From NCBI RefSeq assembly GCF_015560805.1, contig NZ_JADMSO010000001.1:1-64000 (forward strand): a DNA stretch of 64,000 nt, read 5' to 3'. The stretch is from Mediterraneibacter glycyrrhizinilyticus. Lineage in GTDB: Bacteria > Bacillota > Clostridia > Lachnospirales > Lachnospiraceae. Within the stretch, counting starts at the first letter, position 1. Each line of letters starts with the position of its first letter. The translations under genes and the position numbers were made by a program. Positions 26,908 through 36,010 of the stretch are shown piece by piece. The notes under the pieces were generated by a model. It saw nothing but the letters and a program-made list of their open reading frames with translations. It was not told the origin of the DNA and did no database searches.

Positions 26908-27853
26908 GCGCGGCTCCTTTCTCTTTTTCACTGCTGTCCTTTATAATATAGATCGGGCGGTGTTTCGTCTCCAGATAAGTTTTGGAGAGATATTGCCCGA
27001 CGATCCCGGTGCAAAGAAGCTGGATCCCTCCGACAAAAAAGATGATGCATGCAAGAGACGGCCAGCCGGAAACCGGATCTCCCCAGATCAGCGTACGAAA
27101 AATGATCACGCCGATCATAAGAAAGGAGAGAATACAAAATGCAATTCCCATGACCGAGGCAAAGGAAAGCGGCGCCACGGAGAAACCGGTGATCCCCTCC
27201 AGAGAATAACAAAATAATTTCTTCATCGACCATTTTGTTTCTCCGGCGGAACGTTCATGGTTTTCAAATTCCAGCCATTTTGTGCGGAATCCGACCCATT
27301 CAAAAATACCTTTTGAAAAACGGTTGTATTCGCTCATAGAAAGCACGGCGTCCACCATGTTCCGTTTCATCAGACGGTAATCTCTCGCACCGTTTACGAT
27401 CTCGGTTTTGGAGAGCCGGTTGATCACGTTATAGAAACTCTTCGACAAAAAGGAGCGGATTTTCGGCTCTCCGGTTCTCGTGGATCGCTTTGTGGCAACG
27501 CTGTCATAGCCTTCTTCTTCCAAAATGCGATACATTTTCGGCAGAAGCGCCGGGGGATCCTGCAGATCCACATCCATGATCGCCACATAATCTCCGTCGG
27601 CATTTTGAAGTCCGGCATAAATCGCCGCTTCTTTTCCGAAATTTCTTGAGAAAGACAGATAATGGCATCTTCCATCCAGCTCATGCAGATCTTTCATGAC
27701 CGAAAGCGTCCGGTCTGTGGAACCGTCGTCGACGAATAACAATTCGATTTCAGTCTCTTTCATTTGTTTCATGATCTTTGACATTTCTTTATAATAAATG
27801 GGAAGCGCGTCTTCCTCATTCAGACATGGTATGATCACGGTTATTTTCTTCAT
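26858..27853 (-). CDS. GT2 glycosyltransferase (polyprenyl-phosphate sugar synthase, CsbB-like)
   Basis: A 331-residue enzyme of the dolichol-phosphate-mannose/CsbB type. N-terminal GT-A domain (VIIPCLNEEDALP, LLFVDDGSTDRT, acidic motif MDVDLQDPPALL, residues 1-225), then two membrane helices near 232-255 and 266-295. It should charge a C55 lipid phosphate with a sugar on the inner face. AGGAGG precedes the ATG at 27853. The gene overlaps gtrA by 38 bases and yfhO by 50. The last 19 residues run into the yfhO start and look unlike homologues. Confidence 0.92.
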   Translation of the reverse strand: MKKITVIIPCLNEEDALPIYYKEMSKIMKQMKETEIELLFVDDGSTDRTLSVMKDLHELDGRCHYLSFSRNFGKEAAIYAGLQNADGDYVAIMDVDLQDPPALLPKMYRILEEEGYDSVATKRSTRTGEPKIRSFLSKSFYNVINRLSKTEIVNGARDYRLMKRNMVDAVLSMSEYNRFSKGIFEWVGFRTKWLEFENHERSAGETKWSMKKLFCYSLEGITGFSVAPLSFASVMGIAFCILSFLMIGVIIFRTLIWGDPVSGWPSLACIIFFVGGIQLLCTGIVGQYLSKTYLETKHRPIYIIKDSSEKEKGAAHVRESIWSKCGLDQSA

Positions 27854-28235
27854 TGAGATGTCCTCCTTTGAACACATAACATTTACTTATCACATAATTC
27901 ATAGCGATGATCACAGCCTGCAGCAAAATCTTCGCCGCAATATCCGGGACAGACAACATGGTCAATATCTGCATTCCGAATACTTCCACGGCAAGAGAGA
28001 CTCCGCGCATTCCTGTAAACCGCAGAAATTCTTTCCACACTGATCCGGAGTCGTCTGCGCGGAATACAAATTTTTTATTCACGATAAATGCGAATAAGAT
28101 CGCGGTGATGATCGAGAGGATGTTCGCCGCCTGCATTCTCATGTCCAGACCATATCGCAGAATGCCGAATATAGAGAGATTGACAAGTGTTGTACCGATT
28201 CCGCCGATCAGGTAACGGATCATTTCATATTGCAT
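27816..28235 (-). CDS. gtrA: GtrA-family lipid-linked sugar flippase
   Basis: A 139-residue protein with four membrane helices (about residues 8-28, 35-53, 75-95, 100-120) typical of GtrA, which flips polyprenyl-phosphate sugars outward. GAGGTGAG lies upstream of the ATG at 28235. First gene of the minus-strand glycosylation operon; divergent from the response regulator. Confidence 0.88.
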   Translation of the reverse strand: MQYEMIRYLIGGIGTTLVNLSIFGILRYGLDMRMQAANILSIITAILFAFIVNKKFVFRADDSGSVWKEFLRFTGMRGVSLAVEVFGMQILTMLSVPDIAAKILLQAVIIAMNYVISKCYVFKGGHLNEENNRDHTMSE

Positions 28236-28264
28236 TTTTCTCACCTCGCTTTGAGTAGTCTAAC

Positions 28265-28344
28265 AAACATATCTTAAGTTTACCCAAAATGAAACTTTAA
28301 GAATCCTTAAGTTTGCGTTCAGCGGGCAGGATATTTGTTATAAT
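28265..28344. promoter_or_regulatory. Divergent control region of the glycosylation operon and TCS
   Basis: CTTAAGTTT occurs at 28273-28281 and 28305-28313, and ACTTTAAG in inverse sense near 28293-28300, a likely response-regulator operator set. TATAAT at 28339-28344 is the -10 of the regulator gene. Both operons read away from here, so one regulator could control both. Confidence 0.55.
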
Positions 28345-28384
28345 AAAGAGCAGACAACGACGGAAGATGGCAGGAGGAAGTATG

Positions 28385-29086
28385 ATGGAAAATTCGACAA
28401 TTTTGATCGTGGACGACAATCAGGAGATCCGGGAGATCATAGAGATATTACTGACGGGCGAGGGATTTCAGGCGGTGCAGGCGAAAGACGGCATGACGGC
28501 GCTGGAACTGTTAAAAGAGCGGGAATTTGACCTGATCATTCTGGATATTATGATGCCGGGGATGAACGGCTATCAGACGTGTCTGGAAATCCGCAAAATG
28601 AGCAATGCGCCGATCTTGTTTTTGAGCGCCAGAACAAAGGACAGCGACAAGACGCTGGGATTTTCAAGCGGCGGAGACGATTATCTTCCGAAACCGTTTT
28701 CTTATAATGAATTGCTGAACCGTGTAAAAGCTTTGATCCGCCGTTATCATGTATATAAAGGAAAAGAAGAGACAGACGACAGATCCCGTACATTACAGTA
28801 CCAGCAGTTAAAGATCGACGAATCGGTCGGACAGGTCACGAAAAACGGGATTTCCATCGAACTTACCGACACCGAATACCGGATCCTTTTACTTTTTCTG
28901 AAGAACCGGGGGCAGATTTTTTCAGCCGAACGACTCTATGAAGCAATCTGGGAAGAACCATATTATTACGGAGCCAACAATACCGTGATGGTGCATATCC
29001 GGAATCTGCGAAAGAAGATCGAGGACGACGCGAATAAGCCGGGGGTGATCAAAACAGTATGGGGAAAGGGGTACCGATGTGACTGA
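28385..29086 (+). CDS. OmpR-family response regulator (VanR-like)
   Basis: A 233-residue response regulator: receiver with DDN acidic pocket, phospho-Asp in LIILDIMMPGMNGY, Lys in LPKPFS; then an OmpR-type winged helix (ELTDTEYRILLLFLKN, NNTVMVHIRNLRKKIE). AGGAGG lies 7 bases before the ATG at 28385; another ATG at 28382 is only 4 bases from it. It overlaps the kinase gene by 8 bases and is divergent from gtrA. Probably regulates wall glycosylation or another envelope function; inference from context. Confidence 0.9.
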   Translation: MENSTILIVDDNQEIREIIEILLTGEGFQAVQAKDGMTALELLKEREFDLIILDIMMPGMNGYQTCLEIRKMSNAPILFLSARTKDSDKTLGFSSGGDDYLPKPFSYNELLNRVKALIRRYHVYKGKEETDDRSRTLQYQQLKIDESVGQVTKNGISIELTDTEYRILLLFLKNRGQIFSAERLYEAIWEEPYYYGANNTVMVHIRNLRKKIEDDANKPGVIKTVWGKGYRCD

Positions 29087-30440
29087 GAGACTGAAAAATG
29101 TAAAGATACGCACGAAGTTTGCGGGACTTTTGATCCTTACGGGGGTCGTCAGCGTTACGTTGTTTGAGTTTATGTGGTATAAGAAATGGAATGTATACGA
29201 ATTTTTAAAACCGGTTTTTCATCTGGCTTCTCCACATGGCGATTATGATTTTTTTGATCTTCTCGTAGAGGAAGCGCCGAAATATGATGTTCCAAAATCG
29301 GAAGAGGATACTGAAGCCATTGAGAAGATCCAGCCGTTTTTAGAACTTGCCGATGATTATACAAGTCTCTATATCTATGGAAGCGATGGGACTTTTCGCG
29401 CAGGAAAATGGGCAAAGATCATGGATGACAGTCTTTTCCGGGCATTTTTTGATCTTGGTTATCAGCTTACAGGCGGTGTCGGAGAGGGATACAGAGAACT
29501 GAATCTGGAATTTCGTAACGGAAAAGCAAATGTTATGATCTTCTACTATCACAATATCGGATTCCTTTATCCGTATGCGGTTTTTTGTGTTCTGCTGTCG
29601 GGGCTGCTGTTTTTGATCGTGATCTTATATTTTATTTCCCGGAAAATGAAGCAGGTTTCACAGATCGAGACGAGTATCCTGCAGATGGCTTCCGGAGATC
29701 TGACAACGCCTACGCCGAAATACGGCGGAGATGAGATCGGAATTTTGTCGTCGGAACTGGACAAACTCCGGATCACATTGAACGATACGCTCAGGCAGGA
29801 GCAGGAGAGCCGGCAGGCGAATCAGGATCTGATCACCGCGATGTCCCACGACCTGCGGACGCCGCTTACGATCCTGAACGGGTATCTGGAAGTCTTAAAA
29901 TTAGGGAAAATGCCGGATATGCAGGACGAGTATCTGGATCGGTGCCTGCAAAAGACAAAAGATATCAAAGAACTGACAGACCGGATGTTTGAATATGCGC
30001 TCGTATTTGAAGAAATAGAAATCCCAAAGACCGTTCCTGTTCCGTATACATTTTTCCGGGAATGTCTTTGGGAAAATTGCGATTTTATCCAGCTTGCCGG
30101 ATTTCAGTGTTCCGTTGAAGAAAAATGTCCGGACTGCACGCTTTCGTTTGCCGGAGATGAGACGATGCTGAAACGGATCTTCAATAATTTATTCTCCAAC
30201 ATTTTAAAATATGGTGAAAAAGCAGTCCCAGTCTCACTTTCCCTTACGATCGAGGAGGGAGAACTGAAAATCCAGCTGAAAAATAAAGTGAAAAAAGTAA
30301 GCGCCGATATTGAAAGCAACCACATCGGATTAAAAAGTGTGGAAAAAATGATGGCGCTTCTCGGCGGCAGAATGCTTTGCTCGGAAAACGCTCAGGAGTT
30401 TACCGTGCGGCTTTCGTTTCTCTCATCACATTCCGAATGA
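29079..30440 (+). CDS. Sensor histidine kinase (VanS-like)
   Basis: A 453-residue kinase: membrane helices near residues 16-32 and 168-190, an extracytoplasmic domain of about 130 residues between them, HAMP (about 190-245), HisKA with His in MSHDLRTPLTILNGY, and a shortened ATPase domain with the N box in NNLFSNILKYG; the classical DxGxG box is not clear (NKVKKVSADIESN in its place), as in several VanS-like kinases. GTG start at 29079 with AAAGGGG upstream. Its 3' end overlaps the oppositely oriented cobalamin adenosyltransferase gene by 41 bases. Confidence 0.88.
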   Translation: MTERLKNVKIRTKFAGLLILTGVVSVTLFEFMWYKKWNVYEFLKPVFHLASPHGDYDFFDLLVEEAPKYDVPKSEEDTEAIEKIQPFLELADDYTSLYIYGSDGTFRAGKWAKIMDDSLFRAFFDLGYQLTGGVGEGYRELNLEFRNGKANVMIFYYHNIGFLYPYAVFCVLLSGLLFLIVILYFISRKMKQVSQIETSILQMASGDLTTPTPKYGGDEIGILSSELDKLRITLNDTLRQEQESRQANQDLITAMSHDLRTPLTILNGYLEVLKLGKMPDMQDEYLDRCLQKTKDIKELTDRMFEYALVFEEIEIPKTVPVPYTFFRECLWENCDFIQLAGFQCSVEEKCPDCTLSFAGDETMLKRIFNNLFSNILKYGEKAVPVSLSLTIEEGELKIQLKNKVKKVSADIESNHIGLKSVEKMMALLGGRMLCSENAQEFTVRLSFLSSHSE

Positions 30441-30972
30441 CTTCCTGCCGGATCGCTTCTTCCGGGCAGGATACACTCCGGTAGTCGCTGTACCGGGCCG
30501 CTACATACAGATAGTCGGACAGGCGGTTTAAATACTGCATCGCTTTATTGTCTGCGCCGTAGTACTGTGCCACTTTCCGGAAACGACGTTCGGCGCGTCT
30601 TGTAATGGCGCGCGCCATATCCAGTCGGGCGGAAAGTTCACATCCGCCGTACAGAACAAATTCTTTCGCGCGGGGGAACGAGGCTTCCATATGGTCGATC
30701 CCCTCTTCCAGTGCGAGGATCTCCTCTTTCGGGCATCGGTAGTCCAGATTCCGGGGATCGGCGATCCCTGCCATGATCTGCATGAGCTGTCTTTGGATCT
30801 GGGATAAATGTTCTTTGAGACTGTCTTCGCTGATGACTTTTGCAAGTCCGAGCGCGCTGTTCAATTCGTCGATCGTTCCCAGCAGTTCGATGCGGTCGTC
30901 GGATTTGGAAACGCTGATGCCGTTCATCAGCGACGTTGTTCCGCTGTCTCCACGTTTGGTATAAATACTCAT
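30400..30972 (-). CDS. pduO: Cob(I)alamin adenosyltransferase (PduO type)
   Basis: A 190-residue PduO-type ATP:corrinoid adenosyltransferase. Landmarks: TKRGDSGTTSLMNG near the start, GTIDELNSALG and a helical C-terminal bundle with RRAERRFR and YLNRLSDYLYVAAR. It makes adenosylcobalamin, the cofactor of the diol dehydratase upstream. Last gene of the minus-strand pdu operon, 56 bases after pduH; AGGGGAG precedes its ATG. Confidence 0.93.
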   Translation of the reverse strand: MSIYTKRGDSGTTSLMNGISVSKSDDRIELLGTIDELNSALGLAKVISEDSLKEHLSQIQRQLMQIMAGIADPRNLDYRCPKEEILALEEGIDHMEASFPRAKEFVLYGGCELSARLDMARAITRRAERRFRKVAQYYGADNKAMQYLNRLSDYLYVAARYSDYRSVSCPEEAIRQEVIRNVMRETKAAR

Positions 30973-31028
30973 TTTTGATTGACTCCCCTTATGAAATCGG
31001 TTGGTTTTTATGTTATATGAAACGTATA

Positions 31029-31376
31029 CTATTTAAAAGGCATTTTTTTGATCGCCCGGGCGCTGTTGGCGCCAAGTTTCCGGCACTGCGCCTGAGTCGG
31101 TACATGATAGGATTCAACGCAGCGGTCGACGGAAAGTCCGCGCATCTGCAAGGCGGCGTCTCTTTGGCTGACGCCGATCCCGGAGCCGAGCATCGAATCC
31201 TGCGCTGCCTGCCAGGCAAAACGGGCGGCAGTACTGCGGGCATCCTTAGGAACAAGAGTTTGCTCTTTGATCTCATAGAAAACACCCTCTTCTTCTATTC
31301 CGGCACAGATTTCCCGGAGGATTTCTCTGTCCGGTTCCGATGTATAGATGAAAATGGCAGGTTTTTTGACGATCAT
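31029..31376 (-). CDS. pduH: Diol dehydratase reactivase, small subunit
   Basis: A 115-residue partner of PduG. Together they exchange damaged cobalamin from diol dehydratase using ATP. The fold resembles the beta domain of the dehydratase, with the motif SVDRCVESYHVPTQAQCRKL near the end. Its start overlaps the pduG stop. Length matches the family (about 115-125). Confidence 0.9.
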   Translation of the reverse strand: MIVKKPAIFIYTSEPDREILREICAGIEEEGVFYEIKEQTLVPKDARSTAARFAWQAAQDSMLGSGIGVSQRDAALQMRGLSVDRCVESYHVPTQAQCRKLGANSARAIKKMPFK

Positions 31377-33190
31377 TTCTGTTCTCCTATATATGAAAGT
31401 ACGAGTCCGGTCGCAACGGCGTTGCGCGGTCCCTCGCTGCCCCGGACGTTTCCGCGTCCGCAGACGATCCGGTATCCGGCAAATTCTTCCATCAGCATTT
31501 CCGGGATCTCGAAATCTTCCGCCGATCCGCCCACGAGTACGACGTTGGAAATCTTGCGGAGATCGTGACCGGGCGCGACTTTTTTCAGTGCGCGGAATGC
31601 ATTGGTCACAAATACTTTTCGTTTTGCTTCACGGCGCACTGCCGCGATTTTTTCCATCGGAATATCCTGCTCGATACGGATCAGCCCGTCTTCGGCGAGC
31701 AATACGACCCGTCCGTAGAACCGGGGATCGATGGAATCTTCCACAAATGTCATCTGTCCGTTTTCCATGCGCATATGGAACAGACTTTCCACTTTGGCGA
31801 GCGGATATTTTTTAATCTGCTCTGCCATATGGCGGTCGCCCAGTCCGAGTTCGGTCTCGATCAGCATGGAAACAAGTTCGCCCGCGCCTGCCTGATGGGT
31901 CATCGTGACTTCTCCGGTCTCGGAAATGACGGCGGCATCGGTAGAGCCTCCGCCCATATCGAGGATTGCCAGAGGAAGTTTGGTTCCCGGGGTTGTCAGC
32001 GCGCCAAGGCTTGCCATGACTGCTTCCACACCCGCAACCGTGACGGCGACTCCGAGTTCTGCGCGGAGCCGGTCCGCGATTTCCTGCATCGGAAGTTTTT
32101 GGGTTTTTACCATCGCTGCAATGCCGACGGCTTTTTCCAGACAGGTTTCCCCGGCCAGCGCACCGGAGATCAGAACCGGCGCAAGCGTGTCCACTGCCAG
32201 CAGATCGGTAATACGCACATCGGCATCCGCAGTCGGATCCAGTTCGCTCATTCCTTTGCGGATGCGGTTTAACATGTTTCCGACATTGGTATCGGGCTGT
32301 CCGCTGATGTCCTGAATATCTCCGGCATCTGCAAGCGCCTGCATGATCTTTTCCGCGCCCTCGTCCAGATTGACCGAGGTTACGGCTCCTGCATGGAAAT
32401 AAAGTTCCCCGGCAGGGAGGATATTTTCATGGACGTCGCCGCCCGGCGTCTTCAACACAACGGCGCTTCGTTTTCCGATCAGGCTTTTGGCGATCGGTGT
32501 GACTGTGCGCGTCTCTTCGGCATTTAGCCCAAGCAGGGTCGCGATCCCGTATGGATTGGAGAGCATCCGGACCGTCTGTCCCGGCAACGCCACTTCGATG
32601 GCGGCGGATACGCCGTTCGGCAGTTTGTCGATCCGCGCCACCTCGTCGACGATCGGCAGTTTCTTGTTCAGACGGTTCTCAACAAGAACCGCTTCGTCCG
32701 CCTGGAGGATCACGCCGGTAATGGTGATTTCATCGGACACGGCGTTGATCTTTGCTGCGATTTCTTCATATGTATATGTAGCGGATGCGGCAACGATATA
32801 TGGAACGCCGCGCTCGGCACGGGAGAGATCCTCCAGAAGAAGAATCTTTCCCACAGCCTGTCCGGCTCCGGCGGGGGTGGAGGGATTGTGCCCGATCATC
32901 GATGAATCGGTGATGATCGTCTCGGTCAGCGTCTCCATCGCGGTATCGCCGATGACCGGCGCGGCCTCGTTGAGACGGATGCAGGAAAGCGCGTCGATCT
33001 CCTGACCAATCTGTGCCATCGCCTGCTTCAGCGCGGCTTTGATCCCATGCACATTGGCAGGGGTTCCCTTTGTCCCGGTGGTCGGGCAGGAAGCGCTCGT
33101 CAGGAAATGAACGGTCCCGGCAGCGCCGACTTCTCCGACACATACTTCAGTTGTTGAATTTCCGATATCGATTCCGGCAATATAACTCAA
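31373..33190 (-). CDS. pduG: Diol dehydratase reactivase, large subunit
   Basis: A 605-residue actin/Hsp70-like ATPase: GIDIGNSTTEVCVGE at the N-terminus and ILDMGGGSTDAAVI near residue 400 form the two phosphate loops. It removes inactivated cobalamin from the dehydratase. Coupled to pduE (its ATG overlaps the pduE stop) and to pduH. Normal length (about 605-610). Confidence 0.96.
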   Translation of the reverse strand: MSYIAGIDIGNSTTEVCVGEVGAAGTVHFLTSASCPTTGTKGTPANVHGIKAALKQAMAQIGQEIDALSCIRLNEAAPVIGDTAMETLTETIITDSSMIGHNPSTPAGAGQAVGKILLLEDLSRAERGVPYIVAASATYTYEEIAAKINAVSDEITITGVILQADEAVLVENRLNKKLPIVDEVARIDKLPNGVSAAIEVALPGQTVRMLSNPYGIATLLGLNAEETRTVTPIAKSLIGKRSAVVLKTPGGDVHENILPAGELYFHAGAVTSVNLDEGAEKIMQALADAGDIQDISGQPDTNVGNMLNRIRKGMSELDPTADADVRITDLLAVDTLAPVLISGALAGETCLEKAVGIAAMVKTQKLPMQEIADRLRAELGVAVTVAGVEAVMASLGALTTPGTKLPLAILDMGGGSTDAAVISETGEVTMTHQAGAGELVSMLIETELGLGDRHMAEQIKKYPLAKVESLFHMRMENGQMTFVEDSIDPRFYGRVVLLAEDGLIRIEQDIPMEKIAAVRREAKRKVFVTNAFRALKKVAPGHDLRKISNVVLVGGSAEDFEIPEMLMEEFAGYRIVCGRGNVRGSEGPRNAVATGLVLSYIGEQK

Positions 33191-33579
33191 CGTAAGATCC
33201 CTCTCTTTTCATACACTTCGGCTGCTTCCATTACGAGTTTCGCACAGTTCTTTGCATTGTATTTTTCCAGAAGTTCCTGCGCCATCATGACCAGTTCCAG
33301 CTTGGTAGAACGGTTCGGGCGGAGTTTGTCGTACATTTTCAAAATGACTTCGTCGGGCACGTCGACTAACTCAGCGGCGCGCTCAAAATTCTTTTCCATC
33401 GGATCGTTTCCGGCTTCTTTGGCTACCTGACCCTGTGCCTTTAACATTTCCCGGGAAATCTTGATGTCATCGGCGGAAATGTGGTTCTTCATCACTTCAT
33501 CGAGTGTGATATCGGTCAGTTTCATTCCGGTCTTGGAAGTGATCCGTTCTTTTTCGTGTTCGCCTAAAGGATACTGCAT
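33187..33579 (-). CDS. pduE: Diol/glycerol dehydratase small subunit
   Basis: A 130-residue gamma subunit with the family's C-terminal motif (RPNRSTKLELVMMAQELLEKY, here shortened). GGGAGGG lies upstream of the ATG at 33579; a longer reading from 33639 lies inside pduD. It is nearer in size to glycerol dehydratase small subunits (about 140) than to Salmonella PduE (173). Confidence 0.93.
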   Translation of the reverse strand: MQYPLGEHEKERITSKTGMKLTDITLDEVMKNHISADDIKISREMLKAQGQVAKEAGNDPMEKNFERAAELVDVPDEVILKMYDKLRPNRSTKLELVMMAQELLEKYNAKNCAKLVMEAAEVYEKRGILR

Positions 33580-33580
33580 C

Positions 33581-34282
33581 TTATTTTCCCTCCCATTCGA
33601 TATTGCCGTTTTCCGGATCCAATTGTTCCGTCTCCGCAATGTGCATCAGGGCGGCTTTGACCTGATATTTCGGACGGGACATCGGATCGTTCGTACAAGG
33701 GATCGGCACAACCTGTTCGCCTTTGACATATTTGGCGGCGTTCTGTCCGATCTTTCGGTAAGTAGCGAGGTCCATCAGCGGCGCCTGTGGAAACAATTCC
33801 AGATTGGAGAGCGGATAGAGATCTCTCTGGTGAATGACGGTCGTTCCTTTGGACTGGATGCCGATGCCGATTCCGGAACCGGACAGTTTGGCAGCTTCCA
33901 GCGCCATAAAGCAGACGTCCGAGGTGTCGAGGATCTTGACCACGCGGGCGTTCATCCCCTCTTCTTCGATGCCGGCTTTGACATTGGTAAGTACGTCGTC
34001 CAACGGGATCCCGCAGATGGTCTTTTTGATCTCACGCTGAAATGCGGCGCCGACTCCGATCACGACTTCTTTCGGATCGCTTCCCTGCGCGGCTTTTGGA
34101 TATCCGGAGTAGTCGGTCTTTTCCGGGTTGATGCGGTCTCTTCCCGCCATGGACGGAACCGGGGCGGAAGCGGCAGTGGATGCACAGTCCGAAGAGCTGA
34201 CGCATGGATCTTCACTGCGCCGCTGCATTTCGGTCATAACGGCATTGGTTATCTGTTTGATTAAATCTTCACTGATCTGCAT
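33581..34282 (-). CDS. pduD: Diol/glycerol dehydratase medium subunit
   Basis: A 233-residue beta subunit. Residues about 60-220 form the Rossmann-like part that holds the lower face of cobalamin (VVIGVGAAFQREIKKTI, GSGIGIGIQSKGT); the N-terminal about 45 residues are Ser/Ala-rich, as in subunits carrying solubility or encapsulation tails. It ends 1 base before the pduE start. AGGAGGAG precedes the ATG. Confidence 0.94.
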   Translation of the reverse strand: MQISEDLIKQITNAVMTEMQRRSEDPCVSSSDCASTAASAPVPSMAGRDRINPEKTDYSGYPKAAQGSDPKEVVIGVGAAFQREIKKTICGIPLDDVLTNVKAGIEEEGMNARVVKILDTSDVCFMALEAAKLSGSGIGIGIQSKGTTVIHQRDLYPLSNLELFPQAPLMDLATYRKIGQNAAKYVKGEQVVPIPCTNDPMSRPKYQVKAALMHIAETEQLDPENGNIEWEGK

Positions 34283-34295
34283 AATCGGGCTCCTC

Positions 34296-35960
34296 CTATA
34301 TATCCTGCGGGTTGATGATGTGCGGGATCCGCTTGATCTCTTCCCAGCGTTCTCCCTCTACACGATAGCCGGTTCCCGGTCCCATGTAGTCGTTCGGTGT
34401 GTTGACGCCGGAGAGAACGTGGAAATCGCGGTCCAGAATCGCGGAAGTCTGCATATAGTCGCCGACGACGCGCTGCTTTAACATGTTCAATACACTCTCG
34501 GCGAGGTCTTCGTATCCGGTCTCGGCAAGTGCTTTGACAATGTCCACGCCCGTGATGCCGCGTTTGAGTACGTCCTCCGCGGCCATCAGATCGGCGGTGA
34601 CGTCGCGGGGCAGGGTGTCTTTGCTGCCGTGCGCGTAAGTCACGGCTTCCACCTGCTCGTCCGAGATCGGGGAAAGTCCCAGCTGACGGAAGACAGCCTG
34701 CACGGCTTTTCCGGCTTTGCGGCGGACGCGGATCACTTCCTCCTCCGTAACCGGACGGAGACCGCCGTCAACCTGCATATCTCTCTGCAATACATTGTAA
34801 TCGTCAAAATCTTCCGCATCAAAGTTAGAACCCGCGAACATGTTGTCGTAGTTCGGCTCTGCGGCATATCCCGAGAAAATGAAATCCGTACCCGGCAAAA
34901 ACTGCAGCATCGTGCGCGCAGTCCTGCGCATATCGGAATTGGAGAAGCTCTGGTCGTTGGAAGAAGCGCATTCCAATCCTAACAGTGCTGCGACGAGATT
35001 CTCTCCGATGACTTCGCGGATTCCGCCCGGTACTGCGCCCGGCACACCGATACAGCTTACGGAACCGTTCTGGATGCCCTGGCTTCCCGCGCCTTTTGTC
35101 GCATAGAGACAGCGGCATTCGAGATAGAGCATGGATTTCTTCTCGCTGTTGCCCATCAGAACTTCGGAACCGGAACCGGAGGTGAAACGGACCTTCAGAC
35201 CTCTGGATGCATACGCGGAATTTAAAAATGCCTTGGAATACGGTGTGTCGTCTCCGTCGATGAATACTTTTTCCGTACCGTAGACAGAAAGGGTCTCGGC
35301 ATAGGTCGTCAGACCGCGGATCCCGAGCTCCAATTCGGTCGCTTCCTCGGCGGAGCACTGGGTCAGCACGCCCGGACGTCCGGCTTGCGAACCGATCAGC
35401 AACGCGATCGAACTAAGCGGCGCATACCGTGCTACGCCCATGGTCGTCTCTTCCTCGGCAAATCCACGGAGCGCGCCCTCCGCCGCGTCGGCTGCGATCT
35501 GCACCGGATCGTCTTTTAAGTTGGTGATGTGCGCCTGATTTCCGGGCGTCTTTCTTGCACGCATTTTCTGCATCCCCATCATCAGTTCCACGACATTGAG
35601 ATGATTGATCACTTCGGTCATGCGCGCCGGGGTGATACCGGAGATCAGGGTGAGGATTTCCTTTCTGGAAACGTGGATGTCCACGATCATCCGCGCAATG
35701 TCTAAAGCCGGGACGCTCATGGAACGTTCTGCCAGCTCGATGTTGATCGCGTAATCGGCGATAAACTGGTCGATAAAGTCAAAATCTTCTCTCTTTTTTC
35801 CGTCAAGTTCTACGATTTTTCCGTTTTCGACCCGCACGGACGGTTCCGGATCATAAGGACTGGACATGGCGGCAAACCCCATCTCCGGCCATTCATTGAT
35901 GTAGCCGTCCAGATTGACAGGTCGCTTGTCCAGGGTCTCGATTCGTTTTGATCTTTTCAT
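34296..35960 (-). CDS. pduC: Diol/glycerol dehydratase large (catalytic) subunit
   Basis: A 554-residue alpha subunit, exactly the usual length; it forms the TIM barrel holding adenosylcobalamin, K+ and substrate. Landmarks include MKRSKRIETLDKRPVNLDG, SRKEILTLISGITPARMTE, LYLECRCLYATKGAGSQGIQ and GAVPGGIREV. The enzyme dehydrates 1,2-propanediol to propanal or glycerol to 3-hydroxypropanal; which is preferred cannot be told by eye. First gene of the operon, with a 102-base leader and strong promoter upstream. Confidence 0.97.
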   Translation of the reverse strand: MKRSKRIETLDKRPVNLDGYINEWPEMGFAAMSSPYDPEPSVRVENGKIVELDGKKREDFDFIDQFIADYAINIELAERSMSVPALDIARMIVDIHVSRKEILTLISGITPARMTEVINHLNVVELMMGMQKMRARKTPGNQAHITNLKDDPVQIAADAAEGALRGFAEEETTMGVARYAPLSSIALLIGSQAGRPGVLTQCSAEEATELELGIRGLTTYAETLSVYGTEKVFIDGDDTPYSKAFLNSAYASRGLKVRFTSGSGSEVLMGNSEKKSMLYLECRCLYATKGAGSQGIQNGSVSCIGVPGAVPGGIREVIGENLVAALLGLECASSNDQSFSNSDMRRTARTMLQFLPGTDFIFSGYAAEPNYDNMFAGSNFDAEDFDDYNVLQRDMQVDGGLRPVTEEEVIRVRRKAGKAVQAVFRQLGLSPISDEQVEAVTYAHGSKDTLPRDVTADLMAAEDVLKRGITGVDIVKALAETGYEDLAESVLNMLKQRVVGDYMQTSAILDRDFHVLSGVNTPNDYMGPGTGYRVEGERWEEIKRIPHIINPQDI

Positions 35961-36010
35961 GCTTTTTACTCCCTCTTTGTTGGATTCTGCCGTATGTTCG
36001 ATATAGGTCA

